Part shown: piece after piece, positions 32,721-42,300 of the stretch
Position numbering within the stretch: the stretch's first letter is position 1
Layout of the letters: each line of letters starts with the position of its first letter
Source of the DNA: Adineta vaga
Lineage: Eukaryota; Rotifera
Assembly (NCBI GenBank): GCA_021613535.1
Contig: CP075496.1
Coordinates: 930,001 to 994,000 of the forward strand
DNA: 64,000 bases
Direction of reading: 5' to 3'
Program-made: the position numbers and the translations under genes
The notes under the pieces: generated by a model
Told to the model about the DNA's origin: nothing
The model's database searches: none
Seen by the model: the letters and a program-made list of their open reading frames with translations, nothing else

Positions 32721-34149
32721 TTTTCTAACAAGATTTCGTGATGTTCTTTTACGTCGAGGTTTACTTCCAGATAATCAATCTGGTTTTCGTGATGGTTTTC
32801 GTCTTCAATCTCGTTTATTATTATTCTTGGAGGATTTATATAGTCTCATGTCAAACAGTGCTCCTGTTTGTTCAATGTTTATTGATTTTCGTGCAGCCTT
32901 TGACCAAATATGGCATTGCGGCTGTGTTGGTAAACTTCGTAGAATGGATATTCCTAATTCGTATGGACTTTGGATTGATGCGTGGCTTTCAGGTAGAAGA
33001 TGTTATATCGATATTAATGGTACTAAATCTCGCTGGTTCGATATTGAAAAAGGTGGTCCTCAAGGAAGTGTTTTAACTCCTACTCTTTGCATTTCATATC
33101 ATGGTGACATGTCTCAATTTCTTGCTAGTTGTACTAGTCATTTCTTTGCGGATGATGTCGTGGTTTTACTTGCAGGTCAGCTTGGAATGCGTTACTCTAA
33201 ACAATGTCTGGATCTTGAAAAACGTGTCAATGTTTTTCTGGATAATTTGGAACTTTATTCGAGATTAGCTGATCAACCATTAAATCGTTCAAAAACTGAG
33301 GCTTTATATAGTGCTAGAGCTATTGGTCTTCCTAAATTTGATATAAAATTTGGTTGCTCTAATGGCGAAACAATAAATTGGAAGAAAGATTTTAAATATC
33401 TTGGTTATATTATTTCGTGTAAACTTGGTTGGGGGCAATTAATTAGAGATGTTCAATGTAAGGTCAGGAGACAAATTGTTCTTATTAGATCTTTTAGGCT
33501 TTTTGGTTGCTCGTCTCCGAGTCTTCGTAAAACTCTATTCTATTCACATGTGCTTCCGATTTTTACTTGGATCTACCCAGTATTTCCATTGTTTACTCGT
33601 AAACAACAAGATGATCTGTCCAATTTCTATTATGTATCACTTCGTCGTACTCTTTATTGTTTAGAATGGAATGGAAGTTTCTTTTCGTACGTTTTTGACG
33701 AATTAGCTCTAGAGAACCGATGCGCTTTATATTGGAATAGATATCTTCATGTACTCGCAGATTCTACCGATGGTACGCTATTGTTTGAAAAAGCTAATCT
33801 TGCAGAATTTCGTAAAAGTTGGTTGAATAAAGAATTTTCTATCAAAGGATTGAATAGATCGAAACGATTCGTTCCTCATCTATCTATTCTTGAAAAAGTC
33901 TTGACCTGGCTTTCGTCAGTGCCTTCTTACTCTTCAGTTCCACATTTTGATATAGATGATGTTGTACTCTTACAAATCTTTCCAGAAACATTTTGCTAAG
34001 TTAGATATAAATGTTCTCTTTCTCTGTTATGTCATTCTCCTTTGTCTCGTTTTTTTTATTTTTTCTATTTCTCCTTTTTTGTTTTTTTATATTAACATGT
34101 ACTGTTAGGATCTAACGATCACAGTTTTATCTGCATAATAAAAAAAAAA
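32721..34149 (+). mobile_element. 5'-truncated non-LTR retrotransposon (LINE) with reverse transcriptase ORF
   Basis: An open frame to 33999 encodes reverse transcriptase motifs in order: LLPDNQSGFRDGF, FIDFRAAFDQIWH (motif A Asp), KGGPQGSVLTP (motif B), SHFFADDVVVL (FADD catalytic pair), RSKTEALY and FKYLGYIIS. There is no endonuclease or ORF1. A short 3' UTR ends in TAATAAAAAAAAAAAA. The element is bracketed by the direct repeat AATAACAACAGTAT (32707-32720 and 34150-34163), a target-site duplication. The frame appears intact, so the insertion is young. It lies antisense in exon 1 of CxC-CC locus C. Family assignment beyond non-LTR (CR1/jockey/I-like) is not possible by eye. Confidence 0.88.
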
Positions 34150-34294
34150 AATAACAACAGTATCGATTGGTCTTGCCATTTCTAAAATAATAGTACAAAA
34201 TCAATCATAAGAAAACTAATTGAGACAGATATAAATAATTAAGATTAATTTCAACAAATCTTCTTTAAAATACTTATTCAAAACATACCTGATC

Positions 34295-34968
34295 AAAAAA
34301 GATTCGAGAAGAATATCAACGTTTAGAACATAAAGATGATCATTAGTTTATTTTTTCCTAGTTTTCTAGATTGTATTGTATATTAAAATAGAGATAGAAT
34401 GGTTCGTGTCAAACGTCGTTATTTTGTTTTTCAATTTCATTTTCATTCAACTCCAACAAGTGTCATTAAATCATCACAAATTCATTCAACAATAGAATCA
34501 ATGATTGCTCGATTATATGGTGATGTTGGTGTTGCTCATTTTATAAGAAATCTTTCCGTTATTTATTATAATTCATCAACACATGTTGCAATTGTTCGAT
34601 GTCTTCGTGATGATAAACATCTATTAAAAACAGCAGCAACATTCGTTTGTCGATTAGCAAATGATTCGAATGATTGTTCGATTCAAACACTTCATGTTGG
34701 TGGAAGTATTCGACAATGTAAAAAGTATCTTGTGAATTATTGCATTGAACAATTACTTCAAATGAATGCAGCATCGATGAATCAAAATCAACCAACAACA
34801 CCTGAAGTATTATTTAAGAACAAGAAAAAGAAATCAAATCAACAGCAGCAGCAAAGACAACAGTTGATGGAAGTTGATCATGATAAACAATTGGCATTGC
34901 AGAAACTTTTGTCTGATAGTCGAATAGAATCTAATTCGATTGTTGCATCTGAGTTTAATAGTGAATAA
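34295..34968 (+). CDS. POP5: RNase P/MRP subunit POP5, copy 3
   Basis: CDS 34399-34968, 189 residues. The duplicated block starts at about 34295 inside the tail of CMC1 exon 4 (IREEYQRLEHKDDH) and carries the same short spacer before the ATG. The body is identical in sequence to copy 2 at the sites that distinguish it from copy 1, but the last codons diverge (ESNSIVASEFNSE). Only the CMC1 end is present upstream, so this copy lost its operon partners and may lie downstream of new promoter sequence next to CxC-CC locus C. Probably functional as a protein. Confidence 0.85.
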
Positions 34969-35628
34969 ATAAAAGTAGCAAAAAAATGTTGTATAATGAA
35001 ACAATTTTGAAAGTAGACTATTAAACGGCATTAAAATACTTGATGAAGTGGCATGATTCTAGTTTGCTGTATTAGTAGAAGGTGATATGAAACAAAAATG
35101 AAGCTGTTCAAGAACCCAATTATATGCAATGAATGTTGAAATAATTAAAAGTGAGAACTTCTCAAAGAAGTCTTCTTTAAATGAATTCGCGTCAAGTTGT
35201 GTGAATGAAGTTGTACTTTTGTGAATAATACGTGTGATTAGGTAATTATGCTTAAAATTAAATATAATCAAAAAGATGTCAAAAGAAATATTTGATATTC
35301 ATTGGTCTAACTTTAAATCTAATTTAGTTTAAAACGAGTTCAGCTCTATACGAGTTCGAAAAAGTTTAGTATTGGATTTTAACCAAATCTCTTGTGAATC
35401 TGATGAAATATGTGCATCAAATTCCTGGTATGTTTTTTTCACAGAGAATATACAGATCCGACCAGAGACTTTGCCGTCGCGTATGCACAGAAGCAAATGA
35501 TAAAATCAGTTTTTTTTCTATGAAAAATTTAGTAGAAACAGAAGTAGAAGAAAATTACGAGAATAAACAACATAAGGAAATAGATAACAACAGCGACAAC
35601 AATTGAAAAAGTACATGAGCAATGACGT
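34969..35628. other. Intergenic region, nothing recognised
   Basis: AT-rich. A 70-codon plus-strand ORF at 35394-35606 lacks family resemblance. Confidence 0.4.
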
Positions 35629-36223
35629 TTACATTTGTTCAACATTTTTTATATAAGCATGATTTAAAGATTTAATTTTGCTTTTTAATTGTTCATGATT
35701 TATTTTGTTTTGATCATACTCATCGATTGTTGATTGAACTTGTTGTGTTAATTGAATTAGTAGCTTTTGATGACCGTAGAGAGTTGATATTTTATCCTAA
35801 AAATCAAAATCAAAATCATAAGAATTAAATTGTTATTGACAAGCAAGATTTTAGCAAAATCTTTACGAAGATAATTTCATTTCTTTTTGAAAAAGTATAT
35901 ACTAAACACATCTTATCTTTTCGCACAACAGATCTTGAACAGATCTATTTATAGATATCAAGTCAGCTTCTGTGTAATTATAAACATCTATTGAACAAGT
36001 AATGATAGGCAGCCAATGAAAACTCGCACAAGCGAAGTAGCATTCCAAGCATAAACTGCTGGAATTATAATTGTAAAAAAACGCTGATTATATAAAGAGC
36101 TGTATATCTCGAAGTATTCTTCTATGGTATTATTTTAAGTTGGAATACAATTCTTCATTTTTCATACAAAGAAACAAAAATTCTTACAGATGAAGAAGAT
36201 AATTGATCAGATTCTTCTGCCAT
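35629..36223 (-). CDS. CxC-CC family locus E, short form
   Basis: Mini exon 36188-36223 (MAEESDQLSSSS) and last exon 35629-35796 (DKISTLYGHQKLLIQLTQQV ... AYIKNVEQM; 168 nt, one codon shorter than its sisters) give 67 residues across a 391-nt intron. Helical with hydrophobic residues every three to four positions, and the family core KINHEQLKSKIKSL. It is the mirror counterpart of plus-strand locus F2 (14.8-15.8 kb). No long-form exons found. Confidence 0.6.
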
Positions 36224-36339
36224 ATGTTGTTGATAAAGAAAATTAACTACTCAAGTTGCCCTATTTCTATCTATGTTAGAAAACTAAAGCAATGAATGAT
36301 GATACACTATGGTACTTGAAAACAAGATGCAAAATAGAT

Positions 36340-36490
36340 CACAAGCATTGTTCGCAATACCATCAGACAATATTCCTCTTCCTCCTATTCTCTATTGATC
36401 AAAGCATAGAATCGACCTAACTCGTTGTCGAATGCCATTGGTTAAATAGCACTTTGTGCAACATGAATAATGCTTTCTTTCTTCTTTTCT
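36340..36490 (-). promoter_or_regulatory. Conserved promoter-like repeat before mini exon (locus E)
   Basis: Minus-strand copy of the promoter-like block: AAGCATTGTTCGCAATACCA, CAGACAATATTCCTCTTCC, CTATTGATCAAAGC, GCCATTGGTTAAATAGCAC and CATGAATAATGC. It also forms the edge of inverted repeat 2. Confidence 0.5.
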
Positions 36491-38450
36491 TCTTCTCAGA
36501 TGATTTCAACTTTTACTACCTCCACTGATCATAAGCGTTCATTTAAAACTTTTCTACATTGTATTCATGAATCTTGATTTTCAAATTAATTAATTGAGAA
36601 AAGCAAGTGTCAAAATTGGAAACAACTTTTCCGCCGATTCTCCAAGCTTTTTCTTATTTATGCATCCGAAGAAATCAAATAGCTTGATTGAAACTATCTG
36701 TAAATACAATGTTTTTTGCTTTCAATTAAAATATTAAAGCAATTAATTATTTCTTCATTCAAATGAAATTCTCTTTTTATTATTTTATTTGGATTTTATC
36801 TCATTTAAGAGAATGTCACCATATTTCCAGATTTGTTCAAAGTCAATCTACTTTATGTAAGTTTAATAACATTAAAAAGTGGAAACATCATGAAAATAAA
36901 TATGTGACAGAAAAATATACTTAAGAACTTTGTGAGTGTTTGGTCAAAATCAGAATGTTTATTATAGAATACAATGGAAATATAACAAAGAGAAAAAGAC
37001 AAAATGTAACAAAATTTAAAATGAATGTGTTCATAGTTTTTCTACTTCTTTTATCAAATTTGCAGCATGTGCTTTAATTTTTCCTTTTAATTCGTTAACA
37101 TTTAGACCACTATTTGAAAATGTTTTTATATCCTTGTTCACCAATTCACTGAAATCACTAAATATTTCATGAAATGTATTCGCCATGATTTTTCGTTGAT
37201 CCTAAAACATAAACAAATATAAATCCTCAGGTAAGCAACAGAAAAATGAATAAAATATCAGTTAATCAGAGAAGGTAGAGGGATACAAGGGAGATTCATT
37301 GAAACCCAATTTACTCAGCTCTATATTATCCTAATACATGCGCGTCAAAATGCATTTACATATGAGTGAGAGTTGATAACTATTGCTGAGATAGATAAAA
37401 GACATCCCCAAAATGTTTGTATTGATCTATTTTATCTTCAATAGTACAGAGTACTTTCGTTTGCATGTCGAGCGCTTTATAATAGGACGCATGATTGAAG
37501 ATGCAGAAGATTATTACAAGCACATATTTATATATTTCTACTATCAAAAACTATATGTTATATATTCTATTTGTCCGACTGTTTGTAAATACATATAGCC
37601 TTTCTTTTTCAAATTAATACTATGGTGCGATCACATAAGATCTTTTTAGTACCTTTACTTGAAGATGTCTAATCACTGCAGATATGTTAGGTATGAATGC
37701 TTGTTGAGTATATGTTATTGTGAATATATGTATTACAGATCTGAATTAGTCATGTTAAGTGAAACGAAAAATCGAAAATATGAACAAACTTAAACGAGAT
37801 TGATTGATCCTACGATAAATATAGATATTATCACAAAATATTTTAAACATGTAAATTCGCGCAATTTTTGACGAAAACAAATGCATATTATATTATCTTA
37901 AAAATACGTCATGAGCTAATACAAAGTAAATTGTGGAAAGAAATTTTGACTAAAAAAACAATAAGACCTTTGAACCAAAAACAGAAGCTTTTTGCTCTAT
38001 CTAATCGACAAAACGATATTTATTTCCGTTGGTGGATTCTATCCTTACAATTTAGGACTGAATTCTACCATTTATAAAACGGAATCTGTCTCTATGAATT
38101 TCTTGCTGTAAACATTCAACAGAATATTTCATATTCGAAATATTATTCAAAGTCTGTTTATTCTATCACTAATATTTCATCAAACATTTTTCTGAACCAC
38201 TGTAGGTACACAAAACTAAAAGTTCTTACTGATGGTGTTAAAGATGAATCAAGTTCTTCGGCCATGGTATTTTTTAAATACAATCTGTCAATCAATTTAT
38301 GTACTTGTCTCAATGTTTGATAATAAAATCGATTCGTCAATTTGACATTAATATATTTCAATGTAAAATGGGGACCAACTCATGAGCATTGTTATCAACG
38401 CCGTCAGACAATACTATTCCTCTTCCTCCTATTTCCTATTGATCAAAGCA
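36345..38450 (-). repeat. Inverted repeat 2, right arm (mate 12615-14700)
   Basis: Reverse complement of the short-form unit of locus A, including its 1-kb intron, with only scattered mismatches. Confidence 0.85.
37031..38265 (-). CDS. CxC-CC family locus B', short form
   Basis: Mini exon 38230-38265 (MAEELDSSLTPS) and last exon 37031-37201 (DQRKIMANTFHEIF ... KEVEKL) encode the same 68 residues as locus A, through inverted repeat 2. Open frame, donor and acceptor are intact. Confidence 0.65.
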
Positions 38451-39957
38451 TAGAATTGACCTAACTCGTTGTCGAATGCTATTCGTCAAATTGCTTGTCA
38501 CTCAGCATTGATAACTCTTTGTGCATTCCTGTCCTCTCATACACTTTGGCCCCAAACAGACTGAAAAAATGTAACACTGAGCTAACCAATTAAATAGCTA
38601 AAATCCTTAACACACATTTAACTCTTCTTTTTAGGCGAGTTAACGATCGTTTAACTTTTAACGCCTCAATGATATCGCTTGATTCATTTGAATGTCAACT
38701 CACTTTTCAGTGTATTTGGGACCTTCAAATTTTACCTCAGTTGATGGTCAACTTCCCTTCATCTTTCTTTCACCTTTTATTCAAGACGCTCCATCAATCT
38801 TATCTTAACTGGCTAAAAATAAGGATGTCAAAAAAATTGAACAGAAATGTTTCGTTAATTTTACATTCTTACTTTCATTCATATTAGAAATGAAACAAAA
38901 AGCTCTTTTGTCATATATATTTACTTGTCAAATAACTTATATATCTCAAAGATTTCTTTCACACGTATACTATTATGATATAAACACAAATGAATTTACT
39001 TGATTAGGAATTGCTACTGTTGTTGTTGTTGATGCTGATGATGATAAGGAAAGATTTTCAAAGAAATCCTCAAATTCATTTGATGTTAAAACATCAGCAG
39101 TTAAGTTGGACGACGCCGATGGTGCAAAAACACTCTGAAAGGAAAGAAAAACTATGCCAGATAAATCATTTTACGAAATGTTTTAAAAAATCTAAGTATT
39201 TCTGTTTAAAGAAAGTAGGAAACAAAAATACGCAAGGAGCTTATTTGGATCCAACAACAAAAACAAAGGTTCAAGTAGAAAAATACAAACGCCTTTGTCT
39301 TCGTTCCAAAATCTTGACTTTAACTGGATAAAATTGCATTTTTTCAAACTAGTCAATAAATCGTACTATCCTCAACTTAATGAAATTTTTAAAACAAAAC
39401 ATACTTTCTTTTCCATGTACCATTTTTCATAATTATTTTTTATGTCATGCCAATCGTTTGAATGAAATGCATATATGTGACTAAACATGACCGTTAGATT
39501 ATCCATAACATCTAATGCCAAAAAAACTTCATTGCAATCCAACGATGGATCGGATGGACATCGATATTTCTCAACATCCGAAGATTTATCCACTAAAAAG
39601 AAACATTCAGTAAGTGAATTCAGTAGCGATGTTTGTTAATAATAATAAACAGTAAATAATAGATAAAAGAAGAGAAAAGGAAGAGTAAAATATCAAAGAA
39701 GAAGAACAGGATAAATAGATGGTGCGTTGCTATAATGGCACTTTATGTACCTTATACAGGTGTGTATAGCGTACAGAAAAGAAAGAAGAACATAGTACAT
39801 TACGTCATACATTAGGTTATTTTTCAGACAATTAAATTATGAGATTTAGAATTCATTTTCTCTTAGTAAATTGCAAAAATATAAAATCCATAGGTAAGTG
39901 TTTAGACGATAATTCTTTTATACATTTATTCACCACGGCATCAATCAATCTTGCCAT
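37031..39957 (-). CDS. CxC-CC family locus B', long form
   Basis: Exons 39867-39957 (MARLIDAVVNKCIKELSSKH...), 39405-39592 (RCPSDPSLDC ... MFSHIYAFHSNDW), 39000-39134 (ADVLTSNEFEDFF ... TTTTVAIPNQ) and last exon 37031-37201, phases 1, 0, 0. The zinc-like spacing C-x7-C-x18-H-x4-H equals that of loci A and C. A caution: the base after exon 1 is C, giving CTAAGAG instead of a GT donor, both here and in the mirror copy at 19037, so exon 1 may be non-functional or use another donor. Function unknown. Confidence 0.5.
38375..38490 (-). promoter_or_regulatory. Conserved promoter-like repeat before mini exon (locus B')
   Basis: Inverse copy of the block at 12590-12690: AACTCATGAGCATTGTTATC, CAGACAATACTATTCCTC and CTATTGATCAAAGC. 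Homology to the left arm ends just beyond, near 38450. Confidence 0.45.
38491..38999. other. Interval inside locus B', nothing recognised
   Basis: Between the inverted-repeat edge and linker exon 3. A 72-codon plus-strand ORF at 38669-38887 has no family resemblance. Confidence 0.35.
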
Positions 39958-40470
39958 GTATTTTCAACGACTAAACATAAATAACTTAAAATGAAACGTG
40001 TCTACATTATTTTATCTTACATTTCTTAAACACGAGCAAAGAATCAAAGACAGTAATACTAGTTGGTATTGATCTAAAAGAACATTTCTATTTTATACTG
40101 AGTGAATATTGATCGATATCAATGGAACATGAGAATAGTATCATTTGTTGAAAAAAGGAAATCAACTGGATGAATTTAACTTGAATGTCCAATAGATGTA
40201 CAGACATACATATCGATAAGTATACGTGTGAAATGAACACAGAAAAAGAAACATAGAAAATTAAAAATATATTGAATCGTGCTTGAACTAAGACATCTTT
40301 CGTCCCAATAGGACCGAGTTGCTTAAATCCATGATTACAAATCGTGTAAAAAATTCTATATTAATTTCAACTGAAACATCACAAAATATAATTGATGAAC
40401 ATGATATCAAAACGTATTCCTAGTTTTATGATGAAAACGTCTGCAGAATTCCTAATTGTTATTTATGTAG

Positions 40471-40589
40471 GATCATTGCGTGTAGTAATGAATGAAATTT
40501 CTCCAAATATTACCGAATCAAAAAATAATTGGGATGTAAGACCATTCTTTAATCGTTATCAAAGTTGGACTCGTTTACCGTTTTATTAA
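40471..40589 (+). pseudogene. Terminal-exon relic of NDUFA10 (right copy)
   Basis: Same as the relic at 18310-18428: acceptor TTATGTAG, then GSLRVVMNEIS ... NNWDVRPFFNRYQSWTRLPFY and TAA. The preceding NDUFA10 exons are absent. Confidence 0.7.
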
Positions 40590-40724
40590 TCCAATATCCT
40601 TCAATTAAAAAAAGACTCGATTCTTTTCTTCTTTTTCTTTTCATCGTGTATTTATCTGTTACGAAGATCAGTTTAGTTCTTTGTTTCTTCTTTTTTTTAG
40701 ATAATTTCTTATTTGATAACTAAA

Positions 40725-41178
40725 ATGGCTGATCGAAATGCACAAATTCGAGCATCGCTAAATGCCAAATTAATCGAAAGTGGTGAAAGAGAACGGTAAT
40801 AGATTTACTCGTTCAATTTTTGATTTGAATTTGTTTTCTATCAATAGAATGAAACAATTATTAAGACAAAGATTGATGGAATATGGATGGAGAGATCAAA
40901 TGAAAGCTTATTGTAAAGGTAAGAAATAAAGTACAATTCGATATGATATAATTTCTGTTTCTTTAGATATTGTTAAACAAAAAGGTCTCGAAAATATTAC
41001 AGTTGATGAACTTGTTCAAGAAATAACGCCAAAAGGCCGTAGTAAGTATTTCTTCTACTTTCACATTCATATCGAATTATGTTTCATATATATACATTTA
41101 GCACTTGTTCCTGATTCAATCAAAAAAGAAATGTTGACTGTTCTTCGTCAATATTTATCAAAACATGAAGAACTCTAA
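40725..41178 (+). CDS. ENY2: ENY2, SAGA/TREX-2 subunit, copy 3
   Basis: Exons 40725-40795, 40848-40918, 40967-41041 and 41102-41178 give 97 intact residues, the third complete ENY2 in the window. It has Thr at the exon 3/4 junction like copy 1 (copy 2 has Ala). Intron 3 is shared with copy 1 and differs from copy 2. No complete upstream operon partner is present, but the acceptor-like TTCTTTTTTTTAG before the ATG is kept. Confidence 0.92.
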
Positions 41179-41285
41179 ATGGATGATAATTATTCCTTTT
41201 CTGTCTTTCTGTAAATGTTGTGTTTGTTCTTTATAAAATAAATAATAAAGAAAAAAAGGATTCTTATATAGATAATGGAAGAAAT

Positions 41286-41690
41286 ATGAAAGTTATTTCA
41301 GATATGAATAGTAATACAAATATAGGTCAAGATACAGAAATCTTTTCAGAGAATTTTGTATCTGCTGGTCGATATCGAGGTGGTCCTCATGGTGTTGGTT
41401 AGATGAATTTTAATTTGATGAATACTTCTTTTTCTAACTCATTATTGTCTAGGTGATCCAAGTGACAAAAGTTTACGGAAAGTTGAAATAGAAGTCTGTA
41501 TACCTGGTATCATTCGACAACGAGTTCATCGAGACAAATGTCATGATCTGATCAATGATGAGTTTAATCAATATGAACAAGAGAAGTTCTGCATGATTTT
41601 ATATGTATATAGAATCTGATAAGTGTGGTGAACAACATGGTGCATGGTCGTTTCTCAAATGTTGAGAAGAAGTCAAAGCATTATATAATA
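41286..41690 (+). pseudogene. CMC1 pseudogene (copy 3)
   Basis: Starts like copies 1 and 2 (MKVISDMNSN ... SAGRYRGGPHGVG, then DPSDKSLRKVEIEVCIPGII). The exon 2 donor GTGAG is changed to ATGAG at about 41556, the second Cys motif is cut by TGA in place of the Arg codon of C-RKEV (frame FLKC-stop), and sequence similarity ends near 41690, so exon 4 is missing. Confidence 0.85.
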
Positions 41691-41938
41691 GAAACAAATG
41701 CATACGATTGATTTGTCTGCTAGAATAAATTGAATAGATTCTTTTTCGCAAAGCTTGGTAGAAAATTGTAGAAAATCATTTATTTATAATATAACTTTTT
41801 TTATTAATCGAACCACAATGTTATGATATGATGCGCATATGGTCATCGTTGTTCGTTCATATGTAGATGCATAAAAATAAATAGGTATATTATTTGCTCA
41901 TTTACTGAATCTCGTTTCATTTCTTGTTGCCATTTACT

Positions 41939-42300
41939 ATGGAATCAACTGTTGATAATAATACTAATACAACCTCATCAAAAGATAACAGATGTAATTT
42001 TTTTTTGGTTTTTCTTGTTCATAATGAAGACAACAATTATTGTAGAGGTGGTCATTATAATTCACTATGAAAAATGATGGGTGCTGTTGATAATGACACA
42101 ATCAAGGGCATGGCTGATAAAGCTTATAAACCATTAGAAGAAAATGTGAAAAGTGAGACATTTGTTCCATTTGATAAAGATAATATCGAAAAGACTCGGT
42201 CGTATTTGATCTCATTTGGTACTATTATATTATATACATACTTTTTTTTAGAGTACGGAATGAACAACAATCGTAAAAAAATGCCTAACAATATACACTG
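41939..42300 (+). pseudogene. Possible two-exon gene with a premature stop
   Basis: Exon-like MESTVDNNTNTTSSKDNR at 41939 is followed by a GTAATT...GTAGAG intron, then CGHYNSL, a TGA, and in the same frame KMMGAVDNDTIKGMADKAYK ... ETFVPFDKDNIEKTR. Coding bias continues through the stop, suggesting a nonsense mutation (or an alternative start at 42074). No family recognised. Confidence 0.35.

Larger units (their letters stand above)
30559..34179 (-). pseudogene. CxC-CC family locus C, long form, interrupted by retrotransposon
   Basis: Exon 1 starts at 34179 (MARPIDTVV) and is split after 34164: the remainder (WNQVRNNRSSMNFDFLEY) is at 32646-32706 on the far side of a LINE insertion. With one copy of the 14-nt duplication removed the exon is 91 nt, phase 1, exactly as in locus B. 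Exon 2 (32408-32595) has the zinc-like motif RCPSDPQLQC ... IFQHVYERHSIDW, exon 3 (32007-32138) is a linker, and exon 4 is the shared last exon. Unless the element is spliced out, the long form is dead while the short form remains intact. Confidence 0.7.
39658..41690 (+). repeat. Inverted repeat 1, right arm (mate 17400-19245)
   Basis: Mirror of the left arm from locus B exon 1 through the NDUFA10 tail and ENY2, with declining similarity in the CMC1 pseudogene. Confidence 0.85.
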
